Source of the DNA: Oscillospiraceae bacterium
GTDB lineage: Bacteria; Bacillota_A; Clostridia; Oscillospirales; Oscillospiraceae
Assembly: GCA_902786615.1 (NCBI GenBank)
Contig: CADADE010000006.1
Span: forward strand, 89,621 to 153,620
Direction: 5' to 3'
DNA: 64,000 bases
Each line of letters begins with the position of its first letter. Position 1 is the first letter of the stretch. The position numbers were made by a program, and so were the translations under genes. Positions 32,857-41,209 of the stretch are shown in pieces. The notes beneath the pieces were generated by a model. The model did no database searches, was not told the DNA's origin, and saw only the letters and a list, made by a program, of their open reading frames with translations.

Positions 32857-33122
32857 TTGTGGAAATGCTTATTATGGCTGTCGCCTTTGCCTTTCTGGCC
32901 TTCCTGAATCTGTACCGCCTCATGAAGGGCCCTAACGCCGCCGACCGCATGGTGGCCGGAGACAGCATCGACATTCTGATCTGCTGCGCGATGGTGCTCT
33001 ATTCCCTCTATTCCGGCAGGGGCATCTATCTTGACATCGCCGTTATCTGCGCCTTGCTCGGTATCATTGATACGATGCTGGTGGGGCGCTACCTCGAAAA
33101 GAAAAGGTGGTTGGACAAATGA
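32853..33122 (+). CDS. Mrp-type antiporter subunit F homologue (MbhB/MnhF)
   Basis: This 89-residue protein has three membrane helices. The LYRLMKGPNAADRMVAGDSI block between helices one and two is the MnhF/PhaF signature (normally GPt..DRvva.D). AGGAGG precedes ATG 32853. It overlaps both neighbours by four bases, indicating translational coupling. It takes part in the sodium/proton module of the complex. Confidence 0.92.
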   Translation: MIVEMLIMAVAFAFLAFLNLYRLMKGPNAADRMVAGDSIDILICCAMVLYSLYSGRGIYLDIAVICALLGIIDTMLVGRYLEKKRWLDK

Positions 33123-33457
33123 GAATACTGATTGACATTCTGATGGTTGCGGGCCTTGTCTTCGCCCTGGCCGGCACCAAGGGCGTCATCCAGATGCCTG
33201 ACACCTTCTGCCGTATGCAGGCCAGCACCTGCATCAGCACCCTCGGCGTGCTCGGCGTGATCCTGGCCGGCGCGCTCTATGCCTTCTTCGTGATGGGCAG
33301 CGTCGGCACCGGCTTGAAGGTGCTGCTGATCGGCCTTCTGATCTTCACCATCAACCCCGTCGGCGCGCATGCCATCGCCAAGGGCGCCTACAAAAGCGGC
33401 GTGCGGCCCGAAAAGGAAATGGAAATCGACGATTACGGGAGGGATTTCAATGAGTAA
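33119..33457 (+). CDS. Mrp-type antiporter subunit G homologue (MbhC/MnhG)
   Basis: This 112-residue protein has three membrane helices. GTKGVIQMPDTFCRMQASTCI matches the MnhG signature (G..G..R.PD.Y.RlHAsT..). ATG 33119 overlaps the MnhF stop by four bases; a GTG at 33107 is less likely. The C-terminal tail (about 20 residues) is charged and cytoplasmic. Confidence 0.92.
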   Translation: MRILIDILMVAGLVFALAGTKGVIQMPDTFCRMQASTCISTLGVLGVILAGALYAFFVMGSVGTGLKVLLIGLLIFTINPVGAHAIAKGAYKSGVRPEKEMEIDDYGRDFNE

Positions 33458-33701
33458 TGTTGTTGCGCTTCTCGATATTCTTGTCGTTTCCGGCGTTGTG
33501 GTCTCAGCGATCCTCGCCTGCAACATGGAAAAGCTCCTGAGCTCCGTCATCGCGCTGGGCGTGACCGGCATCTTCTGCGCGGCCGCCTTTCTCTTGATGC
33601 ACGCGCCCGACGTCGCCATCTCCGAGGTTGCCGTCGGCGCGGCACTGACGCCGCTGGTGCTCATCGTTGCCCTGAAAAAGATGAGAGGAGGGGACGACTG
33701 A
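33450..33701 (+). CDS. MbhD-like membrane subunit (MnhB-related, DUF4040)
   Basis: This 83-residue protein has two to three membrane helices. HAPDVAISEVAVGAALTPLVL is the DUF4040/MbhD signature also found at the end of MnhA in Mrp antiporters. GGGAGGG precedes ATG 33450. It overlaps MnhG by eight bases and the next gene by one. Splitting MnhA into MbhD and MbhE is typical of Mbh-type hydrogenases. Confidence 0.88.
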   Translation: MSNVVALLDILVVSGVVVSAILACNMEKLLSSVIALGVTGIFCAAAFLLMHAPDVAISEVAVGAALTPLVLIVALKKMRGGDD

Positions 33702-34060
33702 TGAAAAAATGGCTCACCTATGTCTCCCTCGGCGTGATTTTGTTCTCCTGCGTTTTTGCCGCCGTTACCATGAGCGGGATGGAGCGCAGCTACGAGGGCG
33801 CGCACGCCCCGGTGCCTGTCCATGAGCTTCAGAAAAACCCGGAGAGCTATGACGACAGCTTTGCCTCCGGCGCGGCCGACGCCATCGTCCAGCAGAACCT
33901 GGCCGAGACGCACGCCGTCAACGACGTGACCTCGATCGTCTTCGACTTCCGCGGTTATGATACCATGGGCGAGGCCTTTATCCTCGTCACTGCCGTGACG
34001 GGCAGCGCCGTCATCCTCTTTAAGAAGAAAGCCGGAAAGGAGGAGGAAAACAATGAATGA
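33701..34060 (+). CDS. MbhE-like membrane subunit
   Basis: This 119-residue protein has an N-terminal membrane helix (about 6-25), an outer loop of about 65 residues and a C-terminal helix (about 88-108). The segment VNDVTSIVFDFRGYDTMGEAFIL is the conserved MbhE/MnhA C-terminal motif (N.Vt.IlfdyR.fDTlGE..V). It overlaps its neighbours by one and eight bases. Confidence 0.88.
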   Translation: MKKWLTYVSLGVILFSCVFAAVTMSGMERSYEGAHAPVPVHELQKNPESYDDSFASGAADAIVQQNLAETHAVNDVTSIVFDFRGYDTMGEAFILVTAVTGSAVILFKKKAGKEEENNE

Positions 34061-34511
34061 AAAACCCGTTGTCAAGAATGTGATCGCCAGGTGCGCAAGC
34101 GATAAGATCCTGCCGCTGGCCGTTGTGTATATCCTTTACATCATCCTCCACGGCCATCTGTCTCCCGGCGGCGGCTTCCAGGGCGGCGTGCTGATGGTGG
34201 CCGTCGTGGCGCTGATCTGCCTCGGCCACGGCTATGAGACGACCATTGAAACCCTCAGCTATCACCTGATGCACACGGCCGAGGGCTATGCCTCCATCTT
34301 CTATGTGGCGCTCGGCTTTCTGGGCGTGGCGATGGGCGCGCACTTTGCGCAGAATGTCCTCTACACCCACGGCGCCATCGGCAATCTTTACAGCTCCGGC
34401 ACCATCTTCTGGATGAACGTGACTGTCGGCGTCAAGGTCATCACCGGCGTGGGCTCCATCGCGCTGCTCCTGCTCGGTGTGCTGAGAGAATCCGGGAAAG
34501 GAGAGGAATGA
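34053..34511 (+). CDS. Mrp subunit B homologue (MbhF/MnhB)
   Basis: This 152-residue protein has four membrane helices. HGHLSPGGGFQGGVLMVAVV is the MnhB signature, with the conserved Pro-Gly-Gly-Gly-Phe-Gln-Gly loop. GGAGG lies seven bases before ATG 34053, within the end of the preceding gene. In Mrp complexes MnhB contributes to the cation path. Confidence 0.92.
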   Translation: MNEKPVVKNVIARCASDKILPLAVVYILYIILHGHLSPGGGFQGGVLMVAVVALICLGHGYETTIETLSYHLMHTAEGYASIFYVALGFLGVAMGAHFAQNVLYTHGAIGNLYSSGTIFWMNVTVGVKVITGVGSIALLLLGVLRESGKGEE

Positions 34512-34512
34512 T

Positions 34513-34863
34513 ATGATACAGTTTAATTACGTCGCCGCCTTCTTCCTCATCGTCCTCGGCTTCCATACAATCGTCACCAAGTACAATCTGGTCAAGACCG
34601 TGATCGGCATGTCCGTCATGGACTACGGCGTGAACCTGCTCATTATCACCGTCGGCTACACGCCCGGCGGCACCGCCCCGATCTTCACGGCAGGGGAGCT
34701 TACCCAGGCCAGCTACTTTGTCGATCCCATTCCCCAGGCCCTGACCCTCACCAGCATCGTCATCGGCGCGTGCGTGACGGCCATGTCCATGTCCCTCGTC
34801 ATCCGCCTGCACGAGTCCTACGGGACGCTTGACACCAGAGAGATAAGGAGGCTGAGAGGATGA
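34513..34863 (+). CDS. Mrp subunit C homologue, NuoK-like (MbhG/MnhC)
   Basis: This 116-residue protein has three helices of the NuoK fold. TVIGMSVMDYGVNLLIITVGY and then DPIPQALTLTSIVIGACVTAMSMSLVIRL are the MnhC hallmarks (DPlpQALvLTaIVIg.a.ta). It forms the proton-translocating interface with the NuoN-like subunit. GGAGAGG precedes the ATG. Confidence 0.93.
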   Translation: MIQFNYVAAFFLIVLGFHTIVTKYNLVKTVIGMSVMDYGVNLLIITVGYTPGGTAPIFTAGELTQASYFVDPIPQALTLTSIVIGACVTAMSMSLVIRLHESYGTLDTREIRRLRG

Positions 34864-36791
34864 ATCTTGCGAATATGATGGATTATCACCACTTCCCGAT
34901 CTACTCGATCATGGTGCTCTTCCTCGGCGCCTTCGTGATTGCCGCCTCCGGAACGAAGCCCTCGAAGGACCCCAAAAACCCCGCAGGCTTCCGCGCCTGG
35001 ATCGCCCTGTGCGCCACCGGCCTGAGCCTCTTCTTCCTTGCGATGCTCGTAAAGCCTGTTATGCTCGGCGGGGAGACCATCGCCTACTGGATGGGTTCCC
35101 GTGGGATCGCGGGCGGCTACGCCATCGGCATTGCCCTGGAGGTGGACGCGCTGAGCCTGTTCTTCGCCCTGCTCATTGCGACGGCGGTTTTCGTCTCCGC
35201 GGTCTACTCCATCCGCTACATGGTGCATGACGACTGCGTACCCCAGTATTATGTGCTCTACTGCCTGCTCGCGGGCGGCGTGCTGGGGCTCGTCCTCTCC
35301 GGCGATATCTTCAACATGTTCGTCATGGTGGAGATCCTGACCTTCGCGGCGGTTGCCCTTACGGCCTTCCGCACGAAGGTGTACGGCGCGCTGGAGGCTG
35401 CGTTCAAGTACCTGGTTGTCGGCTGCATGGGCTCCAGCGCGATCCTCGCCGGCACCATCATGCTCTATGCCCAGTACCACACCCTGAACCTCGCGCAACT
35501 CGCCTCGCTCATTCCCGGGTCGCTGAATAACGCCACCAAGCTTGCCTTCGCGTTTTTGTACATCGGGTTCAGCACCAAGGCCTTCATCGTACCCTTCCAC
35601 CCCCTCGCGGCGGACGCCCACGGCGCGGCCCCCGCGTCCATCTCGGTGCTTATCTCCGGCGTGCTCACGAAGTCCGGCATCTATGGCATCATCAGACTGA
35701 CCTACTTCCTGTTCCAGACGATGAACCTCGGCACCATGCAGTTTATGCTGGTCTTCGTCGGCAGCGTCTCCATGTTCGTCTGCGTCACGATGGCCCTTGC
35801 CCAGCATGACTTCAAGCGCCTGCTGGCCTATCACTCCATCTCCCAGATCGGCTATGTGCTCGCGGCGGTGGGGCTGTCCACCTCCCTCGGCGTCTCGGCG
35901 GGCCTGTACCACGCCATGAACCACACGCTCTTCAAGGGCCTGCTGTTCCTGGCGGCGGGCGCTGTCCTCCATGAGACCGGCACCACCGACCTCGGAAAGC
36001 TCGGCGGCCTCTCCAAAAAGATGCCCCACACCACGGTTCTCTTCCTGATCGGCGCCTTCTCCATCAGCGGCGTGCCGCCCTTCAACGGCTTTGCCTCCAA
36101 GTGGATGATCTACCAGGCCAGCTACCAGAAGGCCGTGGAGTCCAATAACATCGGCTTTTTGGCCGTCACCGTCATCGCCCTTGTCACCTCCACGCTGACG
36201 CTCGCCTCCTTTGTCAAGGTCAGCCAGTCCGTCTTCTTCGGACAGCTCCCCAGGGAGTATGAGAACGTCAGGGAGGTACCCTTCGGCATGCGCCTTGCCA
36301 TGGGCATCCTGGCGGTACTGTGCATCCTGACCGGCATCTTCCCGAACACCGTCACCGGCGTTCTGACCCAGCCCGCCGCCAAGGCGGTCGCCAATGTCGG
36401 CGGATACATCAGCGCCATGGGCTTTAAGTCCAATCTCCCCGCGCCGGAGGTCAGCTTCTCCCAGGCGGGGGTCTGGGAGCCCATCAACTGGCTGCTCATC
36501 CTCTGCATCGCGCTGCTCGCGCTGACCATCGTCGCCGTTGCCGGCAAGTATGACCGCGTCAGCGAAAACGAGGGCGAGAACGTGGAAACCAAGTACCAGC
36601 TCTTCTACGGCGGCGAACGGAACGTGTACTCCCAGGTCGGCGGCGGAGACCTCTTCTGGGGCTTCAAGCACAACTGGAGACACTATTTTGACTTCATGCA
36701 CGATCTGCACAGCGGCGTCGTCAATGACTACGCCCTTTGGGCGGTGGTCGCCCTGGCCCTTGCGATCGTGTACATGATGATCGTGCTCTAA
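34860..36791 (+). CDS. MnhD/NuoN-like ion-translocating subunit with MbhI-like C-terminal extension
   Basis: This 643-residue protein has a 14-helix antiporter core. The conserved Glu lies in FNMFVMVEILTFAAVALTAF, and FKYLVVGCMGSS and FSTKAFIVPFHPLAADAHGAAP supply the channel Lys and His residues. After the core (about residue 500) there are two more helices (about 535-560 and 620-640) separated by a long amphipathic segment rich in aromatic residues (KHNWRHYFDFMHDLHSG). The standalone Mbh partner MbhI is missing from the cluster, and the extension has the right size and place to be a fused MbhI. GAGAGG precedes the ATG. Confidence 0.88.
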   Translation: MNLANMMDYHHFPIYSIMVLFLGAFVIAASGTKPSKDPKNPAGFRAWIALCATGLSLFFLAMLVKPVMLGGETIAYWMGSRGIAGGYAIGIALEVDALSLFFALLIATAVFVSAVYSIRYMVHDDCVPQYYVLYCLLAGGVLGLVLSGDIFNMFVMVEILTFAAVALTAFRTKVYGALEAAFKYLVVGCMGSSAILAGTIMLYAQYHTLNLAQLASLIPGSLNNATKLAFAFLYIGFSTKAFIVPFHPLAADAHGAAPASISVLISGVLTKSGIYGIIRLTYFLFQTMNLGTMQFMLVFVGSVSMFVCVTMALAQHDFKRLLAYHSISQIGYVLAAVGLSTSLGVSAGLYHAMNHTLFKGLLFLAAGAVLHETGTTDLGKLGGLSKKMPHTTVLFLIGAFSISGVPPFNGFASKWMIYQASYQKAVESNNIGFLAVTVIALVTSTLTLASFVKVSQSVFFGQLPREYENVREVPFGMRLAMGILAVLCILTGIFPNTVTGVLTQPAAKAVANVGGYISAMGFKSNLPAPEVSFSQAGVWEPINWLLILCIALLALTIVAVAGKYDRVSENEGENVETKYQLFYGGERNVYSQVGGGDLFWGFKHNWRHYFDFMHDLHSGVVNDYALWAVVALALAIVYMMIVL

Positions 36792-36804
36792 GGAGGTGGG
36801 AAGG

Positions 36805-37782
36805 ATGACAGCAAACATTTTCCTCAACGGCCTGCAGTATCTGGGCTACATTCTCATATTCCCGGGCTTCCTGTTCTGCTTTTTGTGCGGCATGCTTCTT
36901 ACCGGCATCGACCGCAAGCTCGTCGCCAGAATGCAGAAGAGAGTCGGACCTCCCATCCTGCAGCCCTTTTATGATTTCTTCAAGCTCTGCGGCAAGGAGA
37001 CCATCGTCCCCGCCGCGGCGGAGCGCACCACCTTCCTCGTCGCTCCGCTGGTGGGCCTTGCCGCACTGGTGGTCATTCAGCTCTTTATCCCCATCCACGG
37101 CTTCAGCGCCTTCTCCGGCATGGCGGATATCATCGTCATTCTCTACCTGCTGCTGATCCCGGCCCTGGCCGCGATCCTCGGCGCGGCGGCCTCCGGCTCC
37201 CCCTACGCGGGCGTCGGTCTCAGCCGTGAGATGGTCACCATCATCTCCTGCGAGCTGCCGCTGGTGCTCGTTCTGCTGGCCGTGGCCAAGACTGTCGGCA
37301 ACGCCATGGGCTCGGGTCTGTGCTTCTCTCTGAGCGAAATTGCCGATTATCAGGTACACAACGGCAGCCTCATCACGAAGCTCAGCATGATCCCCGCAGC
37401 CGTCGCCTTCGCCATGGTCATACCCGGCGAGACCGGCAGCCACCCCTTTGATACTGCCGAGGCCGAGACCGAGATCTGCGAAGGCATGCACGCGGAATAC
37501 AGCGGCGCGCCCCTCGCGGTCTTCAAGCTCAGCCACGCCGTCAAGATCCTCACGCTCACGAGCCTCTTCGTCGCCCTCTTCTTCGGCGGCGTCGGCACGG
37601 GCGTTGTCGCCGTGGACGGCGCGATCGTCTTTGCACTCTGCGTCATCGCAACCGCCCTGTTTATCTCCTTTGTCCACGCGGTCACCGCGAGACTCAAGAT
37701 CGAACAGGTATTCAAATACTACTGGACTGTTGTCTCCGGCCTTGCGCTCTTAAGCCTTGTGCTCGCGTGGTACGGTCTGTAA
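36805..37782 (+). CDS. NuoH-like membrane subunit (MbhM/EchB)
   Basis: This 325-residue protein has about eight membrane helices. It anchors the hydrogenase module to the membrane arm. Typical features are GIDRKLVARMQKRVGPPILQPFYDFFKL near the start and the acidic loop PFDTAEAETEICEGMHAEYSG (NuoH: PFDLPEAE.E...G...EYSG), which lines the path near the redox site. GGAGG lies upstream of ATG 36805. Confidence 0.93.
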   Translation: MTANIFLNGLQYLGYILIFPGFLFCFLCGMLLTGIDRKLVARMQKRVGPPILQPFYDFFKLCGKETIVPAAAERTTFLVAPLVGLAALVVIQLFIPIHGFSAFSGMADIIVILYLLLIPALAAILGAAASGSPYAGVGLSREMVTIISCELPLVLVLLAVAKTVGNAMGSGLCFSLSEIADYQVHNGSLITKLSMIPAAVAFAMVIPGETGSHPFDTAEAETEICEGMHAEYSGAPLAVFKLSHAVKILTLTSLFVALFFGGVGTGVVAVDGAIVFALCVIATALFISFVHAVTARLKIEQVFKYYWTVVSGLALLSLVLAWYGL

Positions 37783-37794
37783 GGAGGGAGCCCC

Positions 37795-38235
37795 ATGTTT
37801 AAGAAGCTGATCGCGGAAAGCACCGCAAAATCCCCCTGGCTGTTTCATATCAACAGCGGCTCCTGCAACGGCTGCGATATCGAGCTTGTCGCCGTGCTCA
37901 CGCCCCGCTACGACGTGGAGCGCCTGGGCTTCAAGCTCGCGGGCAGCCCCCGCCAGGCGGACATCGTCGTCGTCACCGGGCCTGTCACCAAGCAGAGCCT
38001 TGAGCGCGTGCTCAGAACCATCGACCAGGTGCCCGAGCCCAGATGCATCGTCACCATGGGCTCCTGCCCGCAGTCGGGCAACGTCTTCAAGGGCAGCTAC
38101 TCTGTCTGCGCGCCGCTGAGCCAGTATGTGCATGTGGACGTGGACATCGCCGGGTGCGCGCCCAAGCCCGAGGCCATCATTGACGGCCTCGCCAAGGCAT
38201 GCGAAATACTCAAGGAGAAGAGGGGGCGGATGTAA
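37795..38235 (+). CDS. hydrogenase small subunit, NuoB-like (MbhJ/EchC)
   Basis: This 146-residue protein carries the proximal [4Fe-4S] cluster. The ligands are Cys24 and Cys27 (SGSCNGCDIE), Cys91 (MGSCPQSG) and Cys121 (AGCAPKPE). All four are present. It passes electrons from the ferredoxin-like subunit to the NiFe centre. AAGGAGG precedes the ATG. Its stop shares one base with the next start. Confidence 0.95.
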   Translation: MFKKLIAESTAKSPWLFHINSGSCNGCDIELVAVLTPRYDVERLGFKLAGSPRQADIVVVTGPVTKQSLERVLRTIDQVPEPRCIVTMGSCPQSGNVFKGSYSVCAPLSQYVHVDVDIAGCAPKPEAIIDGLAKACEILKEKRGRM

Positions 38236-38897
38236 TGGATTTCCCGTTTGTGAGAGAGGCTGTCACCAAGCTCTTCAGTAAGCCCAGCTGCAACAATTAT
38301 CCCTTCACGCCCAGCGAGGCGGCGCCCAACTACCGCGGCCGCATCGTCTTCCACCCGGAGACCTGCATCAACTGCAATATGTGTGAGCGCGTCTGCGCGG
38401 GCGGCGCCATCACGCATTCCAGCGTGAAGAACGAGGACGGGGACGACGTTATCACCCGCAGCTTTGACCTCGGCTCCTGCACCTTCTGCAGCACCTGCGC
38501 CGACTTCTGCACCCGCCACTCCATTGAGCTGACGCAGGATTACCACATGATCGGCATTGAGGAGGGGGATCTGATCGTCTCCGGCACCTTCGTCAAGAAG
38601 GCTGTGAAGAAGCCGGCACCAAAGCCTGCCGCGGCAGCCGCGCCCGCCGCAAAAAAAGCGGACGCTCCGGCCGCTGCTCCGGCAGCGGAGGCAGCCCCTG
38701 CCATCCAGCCGCGCGGGGACGGGAAACCGGCCCAGGACCCGAACAAGTGCGTCTACTGCACCATCTGCGCCCGTAAATGTCCGGGCGAGGCTCTGACCGT
38801 CGACCGCAAGGAGAAGGTCTGGAAGTTGGACGAGGACAAGTGTGTCGCCTGCGGCACCTGCGCCGACGTCTGCCCGAAAAACGCCATTGTGATCTGA
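38235..38897 (+). CDS. hydrogenase ferredoxin subunit with four [4Fe-4S] motifs and a flexible Ala/Pro linker
   Basis: This 220-residue protein has an N-terminal MbhN/EchF-like part with two cluster motifs (Cys44, 47, 50, 54 and Cys82, 85, 88, 92). Residues 121-168 form a Lys-Ala-Pro-rich linker of low complexity. A second ferredoxin domain follows (Cys172, 175, 178, 182 and Cys203, 206, 209, 213). Standard MbhN/EchF proteins have only the first two clusters. The tethered domain could act as a built-in ferredoxin that delivers electrons. It is the last gene of the cluster. Confidence 0.92.
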   Translation: MDFPFVREAVTKLFSKPSCNNYPFTPSEAAPNYRGRIVFHPETCINCNMCERVCAGGAITHSSVKNEDGDDVITRSFDLGSCTFCSTCADFCTRHSIELTQDYHMIGIEEGDLIVSGTFVKKAVKKPAPKPAAAAAPAAKKADAPAAAPAAEAAPAIQPRGDGKPAQDPNKCVYCTICARKCPGEALTVDRKEKVWKLDEDKCVACGTCADVCPKNAIVI

Positions 38898-38907
38898 TTA
38901 AGACAAA

Positions 38908-38939
38908 AGCAGCGCCGGACGAAACCGTGCGGCGCTGCT
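38908..38939 (+). terminator. terminator-like hairpin after hydrogenase cluster
   Basis: A perfect 10-bp stem (AGCAGCGCCG with CGGCGCTGCT) lies 11 bases past the stop. No T tract follows. Confidence 0.6.
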
Positions 38940-39067
38940 GTCGTGTCGTTCCCGATGCCCGGCACAGCCGGACAGTCGATGCTCATGCCGTAACAAAGGA
39001 CTGCTTTTCCTGTCAAGCTGAGCTATTATCTCATAGGATACCTGTAATGATTTTAAGGAGGATGACA

Positions 39068-39577
39068 ATGACCCAATTAAGCATCGAAAGAGTTGAGAAG
39101 ATCCTGCATGAAGAGACTCCGAAAACAGAAAACTTACCAACAATTCTGCGCGGCATTTACACCAGATTTCTTCGTCAGTATGAGAGATATTTTGCCGATA
39201 TAAACGCGCTGAATGGTGAGAAGATTGCCGAACTGAGAGAATACAATAACGAGACCCGAAGCCTGGTGAGGTATTATTACCTGGATATTCCTCAGAATAT
39301 CTGCAACGCGCTTGAAGTATTTGAAAATGAGGTCAATGAAAAGCTGTTCGGACCTGACTGGCATAAATATCTCTTTGACAGTTATAATAATTTCAGGGAC
39401 AAAAACAAAAGCAGGAATAAAAGCGAGAAATCTTTGAAGGCCGAATTCAGAGAAGAGAGTATGAATACTTTCTATGAGGCCATGGATTATATTTTCAGAG
39501 AAGGCTTCGGAACAACAGACAAAGAAACGGAGAATACGATAAGCGATATTATTGGAAAGTTCTTCAAGGATGAATAA
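39068..39577 (+). CDS. hypothetical helical protein, low GC
   Basis: This 169-residue, highly charged and mostly helical cytoplasmic protein was not recognised. It is rich in Glu, Lys, Asn and Phe/Tyr, with no signal peptide, membrane helix or metal motif. ATG 39068 was chosen because AAGGAGG ends six bases upstream; an ATG at 39062 is too close. Its AT-rich codon use contrasts sharply with the adjoining hydrogenase genes. It sits alone between that cluster's terminator and a MITE-like element, so recent acquisition is likely. Confidence 0.7.
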   Translation: MTQLSIERVEKILHEETPKTENLPTILRGIYTRFLRQYERYFADINALNGEKIAELREYNNETRSLVRYYYLDIPQNICNALEVFENEVNEKLFGPDWHKYLFDSYNNFRDKNKSRNKSEKSLKAEFREESMNTFYEAMDYIFREGFGTTDKETENTISDIIGKFFKDE

Positions 39578-39627
39578 AAGCGCGTTTTTCTGATTGTCAA
39601 TAAAGCGTGGCTTTCTTGATTAAAGAA

Positions 39628-39844
39628 TATGCGTATCGGCTTAACGCAGCATCTAAGCTCCCTTTGCGAAAGGGAGCTGTCACAGCCGATCTCCCGCGAG
39701 GCTGTGACTGAGGGATCAGCCGGGCTGCATAAATTAAACAGAGCCTTGCGTAGATTCTGTTTCGATCCCTCCGGCCTTCGGCCACCTCCCTTTTTCCAAA
39801 GGGAGGTCAGATTCAGGGCTTGCTGAGTTAACCTGATACCCATA
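39628..39844 (+). mobile_element. MITE-like element, full copy (B)
   Basis: This 217-bp element has terminal inverted repeats TATGCGTATCGGCTTAAC and GTTAACCTGATACCCATA. Inside are four hairpins: AGCTCCCTTT/AAAGGGAGCT, CACAGCC/GGCTGTG, GGCCTTCGGCC, and ACCTCCCTTT/AAAGGGAGGT. It has no coding capacity and is flanked by AT-rich DNA. The rest of 39578-39937 holds only the hairpin at 39881. Confidence 0.8.
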
Positions 39845-39880
39845 TTAAAAAATTTAATCAAAAAATAGGTTCATAAACAA

Positions 39881-39910
39881 ACACCCCGTGCCGGACCAGG
39901 CACGGGGTGT
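39881..39910. terminator. bidirectional terminator-like hairpin
   Basis: A perfect 12-bp stem (ACACCCCGTGCC with GGCACGGGGTGT) lies downstream of the minus-strand gene at 39938. On that strand it is followed by TTGTTT. Confidence 0.75.
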
Positions 39911-39937
39911 TTGCAATGATCGGGGAGGGCGGCAAAG

Positions 39938-40264
39938 TCACGCGGGCTCATAAGAGCGGCTGATTTCATTGCCCTCGGCGTTGTATTCGATATCCTCCAT
40001 CAGACTCGGGTCCACATGGCTGCGCTTTTTGACGACCATGCCCTCGCCCTGATTGTTGAAGACCCAGATCTTATATCCGGGGTAGGCGGGATCGGGCTTG
40101 CGGTAGACGCTCGTCTTATTCAGACGGCAGAATTTCGCGCGGCCCTCCGCCGTGTCCAGAAGATCGCCGGGGCCGTTATAGTAGAGCTCGTCCTTGACGG
40201 CTTCCTTCTTAAACTGTTCCCAGTCCTCTTCGGAAACGCGGTCTACATCTCTGGGGTCCAGCAT
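39938..40264 (-). CDS. hypothetical small protein downstream of degV
   Basis: This 108-residue charged protein was not recognised. It begins MLDPRDVDRVSEEDWEQF and has a C-terminal half with Tyr- and Lys-rich strands (PGYKIWVFNNQGEGMVVKKR). No signal or membrane helix is seen. GGGAGG lies about eight bases before ATG 40264. Its start follows the degV stop by 14 bases, so the pair is likely cotranscribed. Confidence 0.65.
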   Translation of the reverse strand: MLDPRDVDRVSEEDWEQFKKEAVKDELYYNGPGDLLDTAEGRAKFCRLNKTSVYRKPDPAYPGYKIWVFNNQGEGMVVKKRSHVDPSLMEDIEYNAEGNEISRSYEPA

Positions 40265-40278
40265 GACGACGGCCTCCC

Positions 40279-41127
40279 TTATCTGTTGATAAACATGACG
40301 CCCAAGGTCTGGGGGCCGCAGTGCGAGGTCACGGTACACCCTGCCTTGGAATTGTGCACCTCCGCGCCGGGGACAGCCTCGCGCACCATATCCGTGAGCT
40401 CCCGGATCGTCTCCTCCGGGATTTCGCCGGAGTCGTAGACAAACACATGCTTGGGCTGAACGTCTGCCGCTGCCAGGCGCTCTTTGACATACTGGCGGTA
40501 GACCGACTGGATATTGCCGCGATACTTTTTATATACGCTGAGCTTGCCGTCGCGCATCTCAAGCGCGGGCTTCAGGCGCAGGAGATTTGCGCCGAGCGCG
40601 GTGACGCCGGAGCAGCGCCCGCCCTTCCACATGAACTCCAGGGTGTTGAGCACAAAGCTGGTGTCCACCTTGCCGACCAAGCTGTTGAGATGCCCGGCAA
40701 TCTCCTCGGCGGACAGGCCGCGGTCGCGGCACTCGCAGCCCTCGATCGCGAGAAGGCCGAGACCCGTGCCGAGGGCGCGGCTGTCCACAACATGGACGCC
40801 CTCCAGCTCGGAGGCGGCAATACAGGCGTTATTGTAAGAGCTTGAGAGCTCAGAGCTGATGTCGAGATGGACGATCTCACAGCCACGCTTGAGGATCGGG
40901 GAGAAGAAATCCGTAAACTGCTGGATCCCGGGGGCGGAGGTTTTCGGAAGTGTCCCGTCCTGACGGTAGCGGGCATAGATATCCGCCGCCGTGAAATCCA
41001 CGCCGTCGAGATAGCTGTCTTCCCCCAACAGAATGGTCAGAGGAATGACGCGGATATCAAAGCGCTTTATTATCTCCTGCGACAGATCGCAGGTGCTGTC
41101 AGTCGTGATGACGACCGGTTTTGCCAT
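40279..41127 (-). CDS. DegV family fatty-acid-binding protein
   Basis: This 282-residue two-domain protein begins VVITTDSTCDLSQEII (the DegV N-terminal TDSTaDL motif). It has KTSAPGIQQF and HLDISSELSSSYNNA loops that bind the fatty-acid carboxylate, then VVDSRALGTGLGLLA. In Firmicutes these proteins (FakB) present fatty acids to the FakA kinase for phospholipid synthesis. No fakA gene is nearby. Which fatty acid it binds cannot be told from sequence. Confidence 0.92.
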   Translation of the reverse strand: MAKPVVITTDSTCDLSQEIIKRFDIRVIPLTILLGEDSYLDGVDFTAADIYARYRQDGTLPKTSAPGIQQFTDFFSPILKRGCEIVHLDISSELSSSYNNACIAASELEGVHVVDSRALGTGLGLLAIEGCECRDRGLSAEEIAGHLNSLVGKVDTSFVLNTLEFMWKGGRCSGVTALGANLLRLKPALEMRDGKLSVYKKYRGNIQSVYRQYVKERLAAADVQPKHVFVYDSGEIPEETIRELTDMVREAVPGAEVHNSKAGCTVTSHCGPQTLGVMFINR

Positions 41128-41209
41128 AAGATCACTCCCAAAAACGAATCATACAAAAGAGATAATAACACGCAGTTAAAAAATGCGCAATAGGAGAAAA
41201 AATGCAGGC

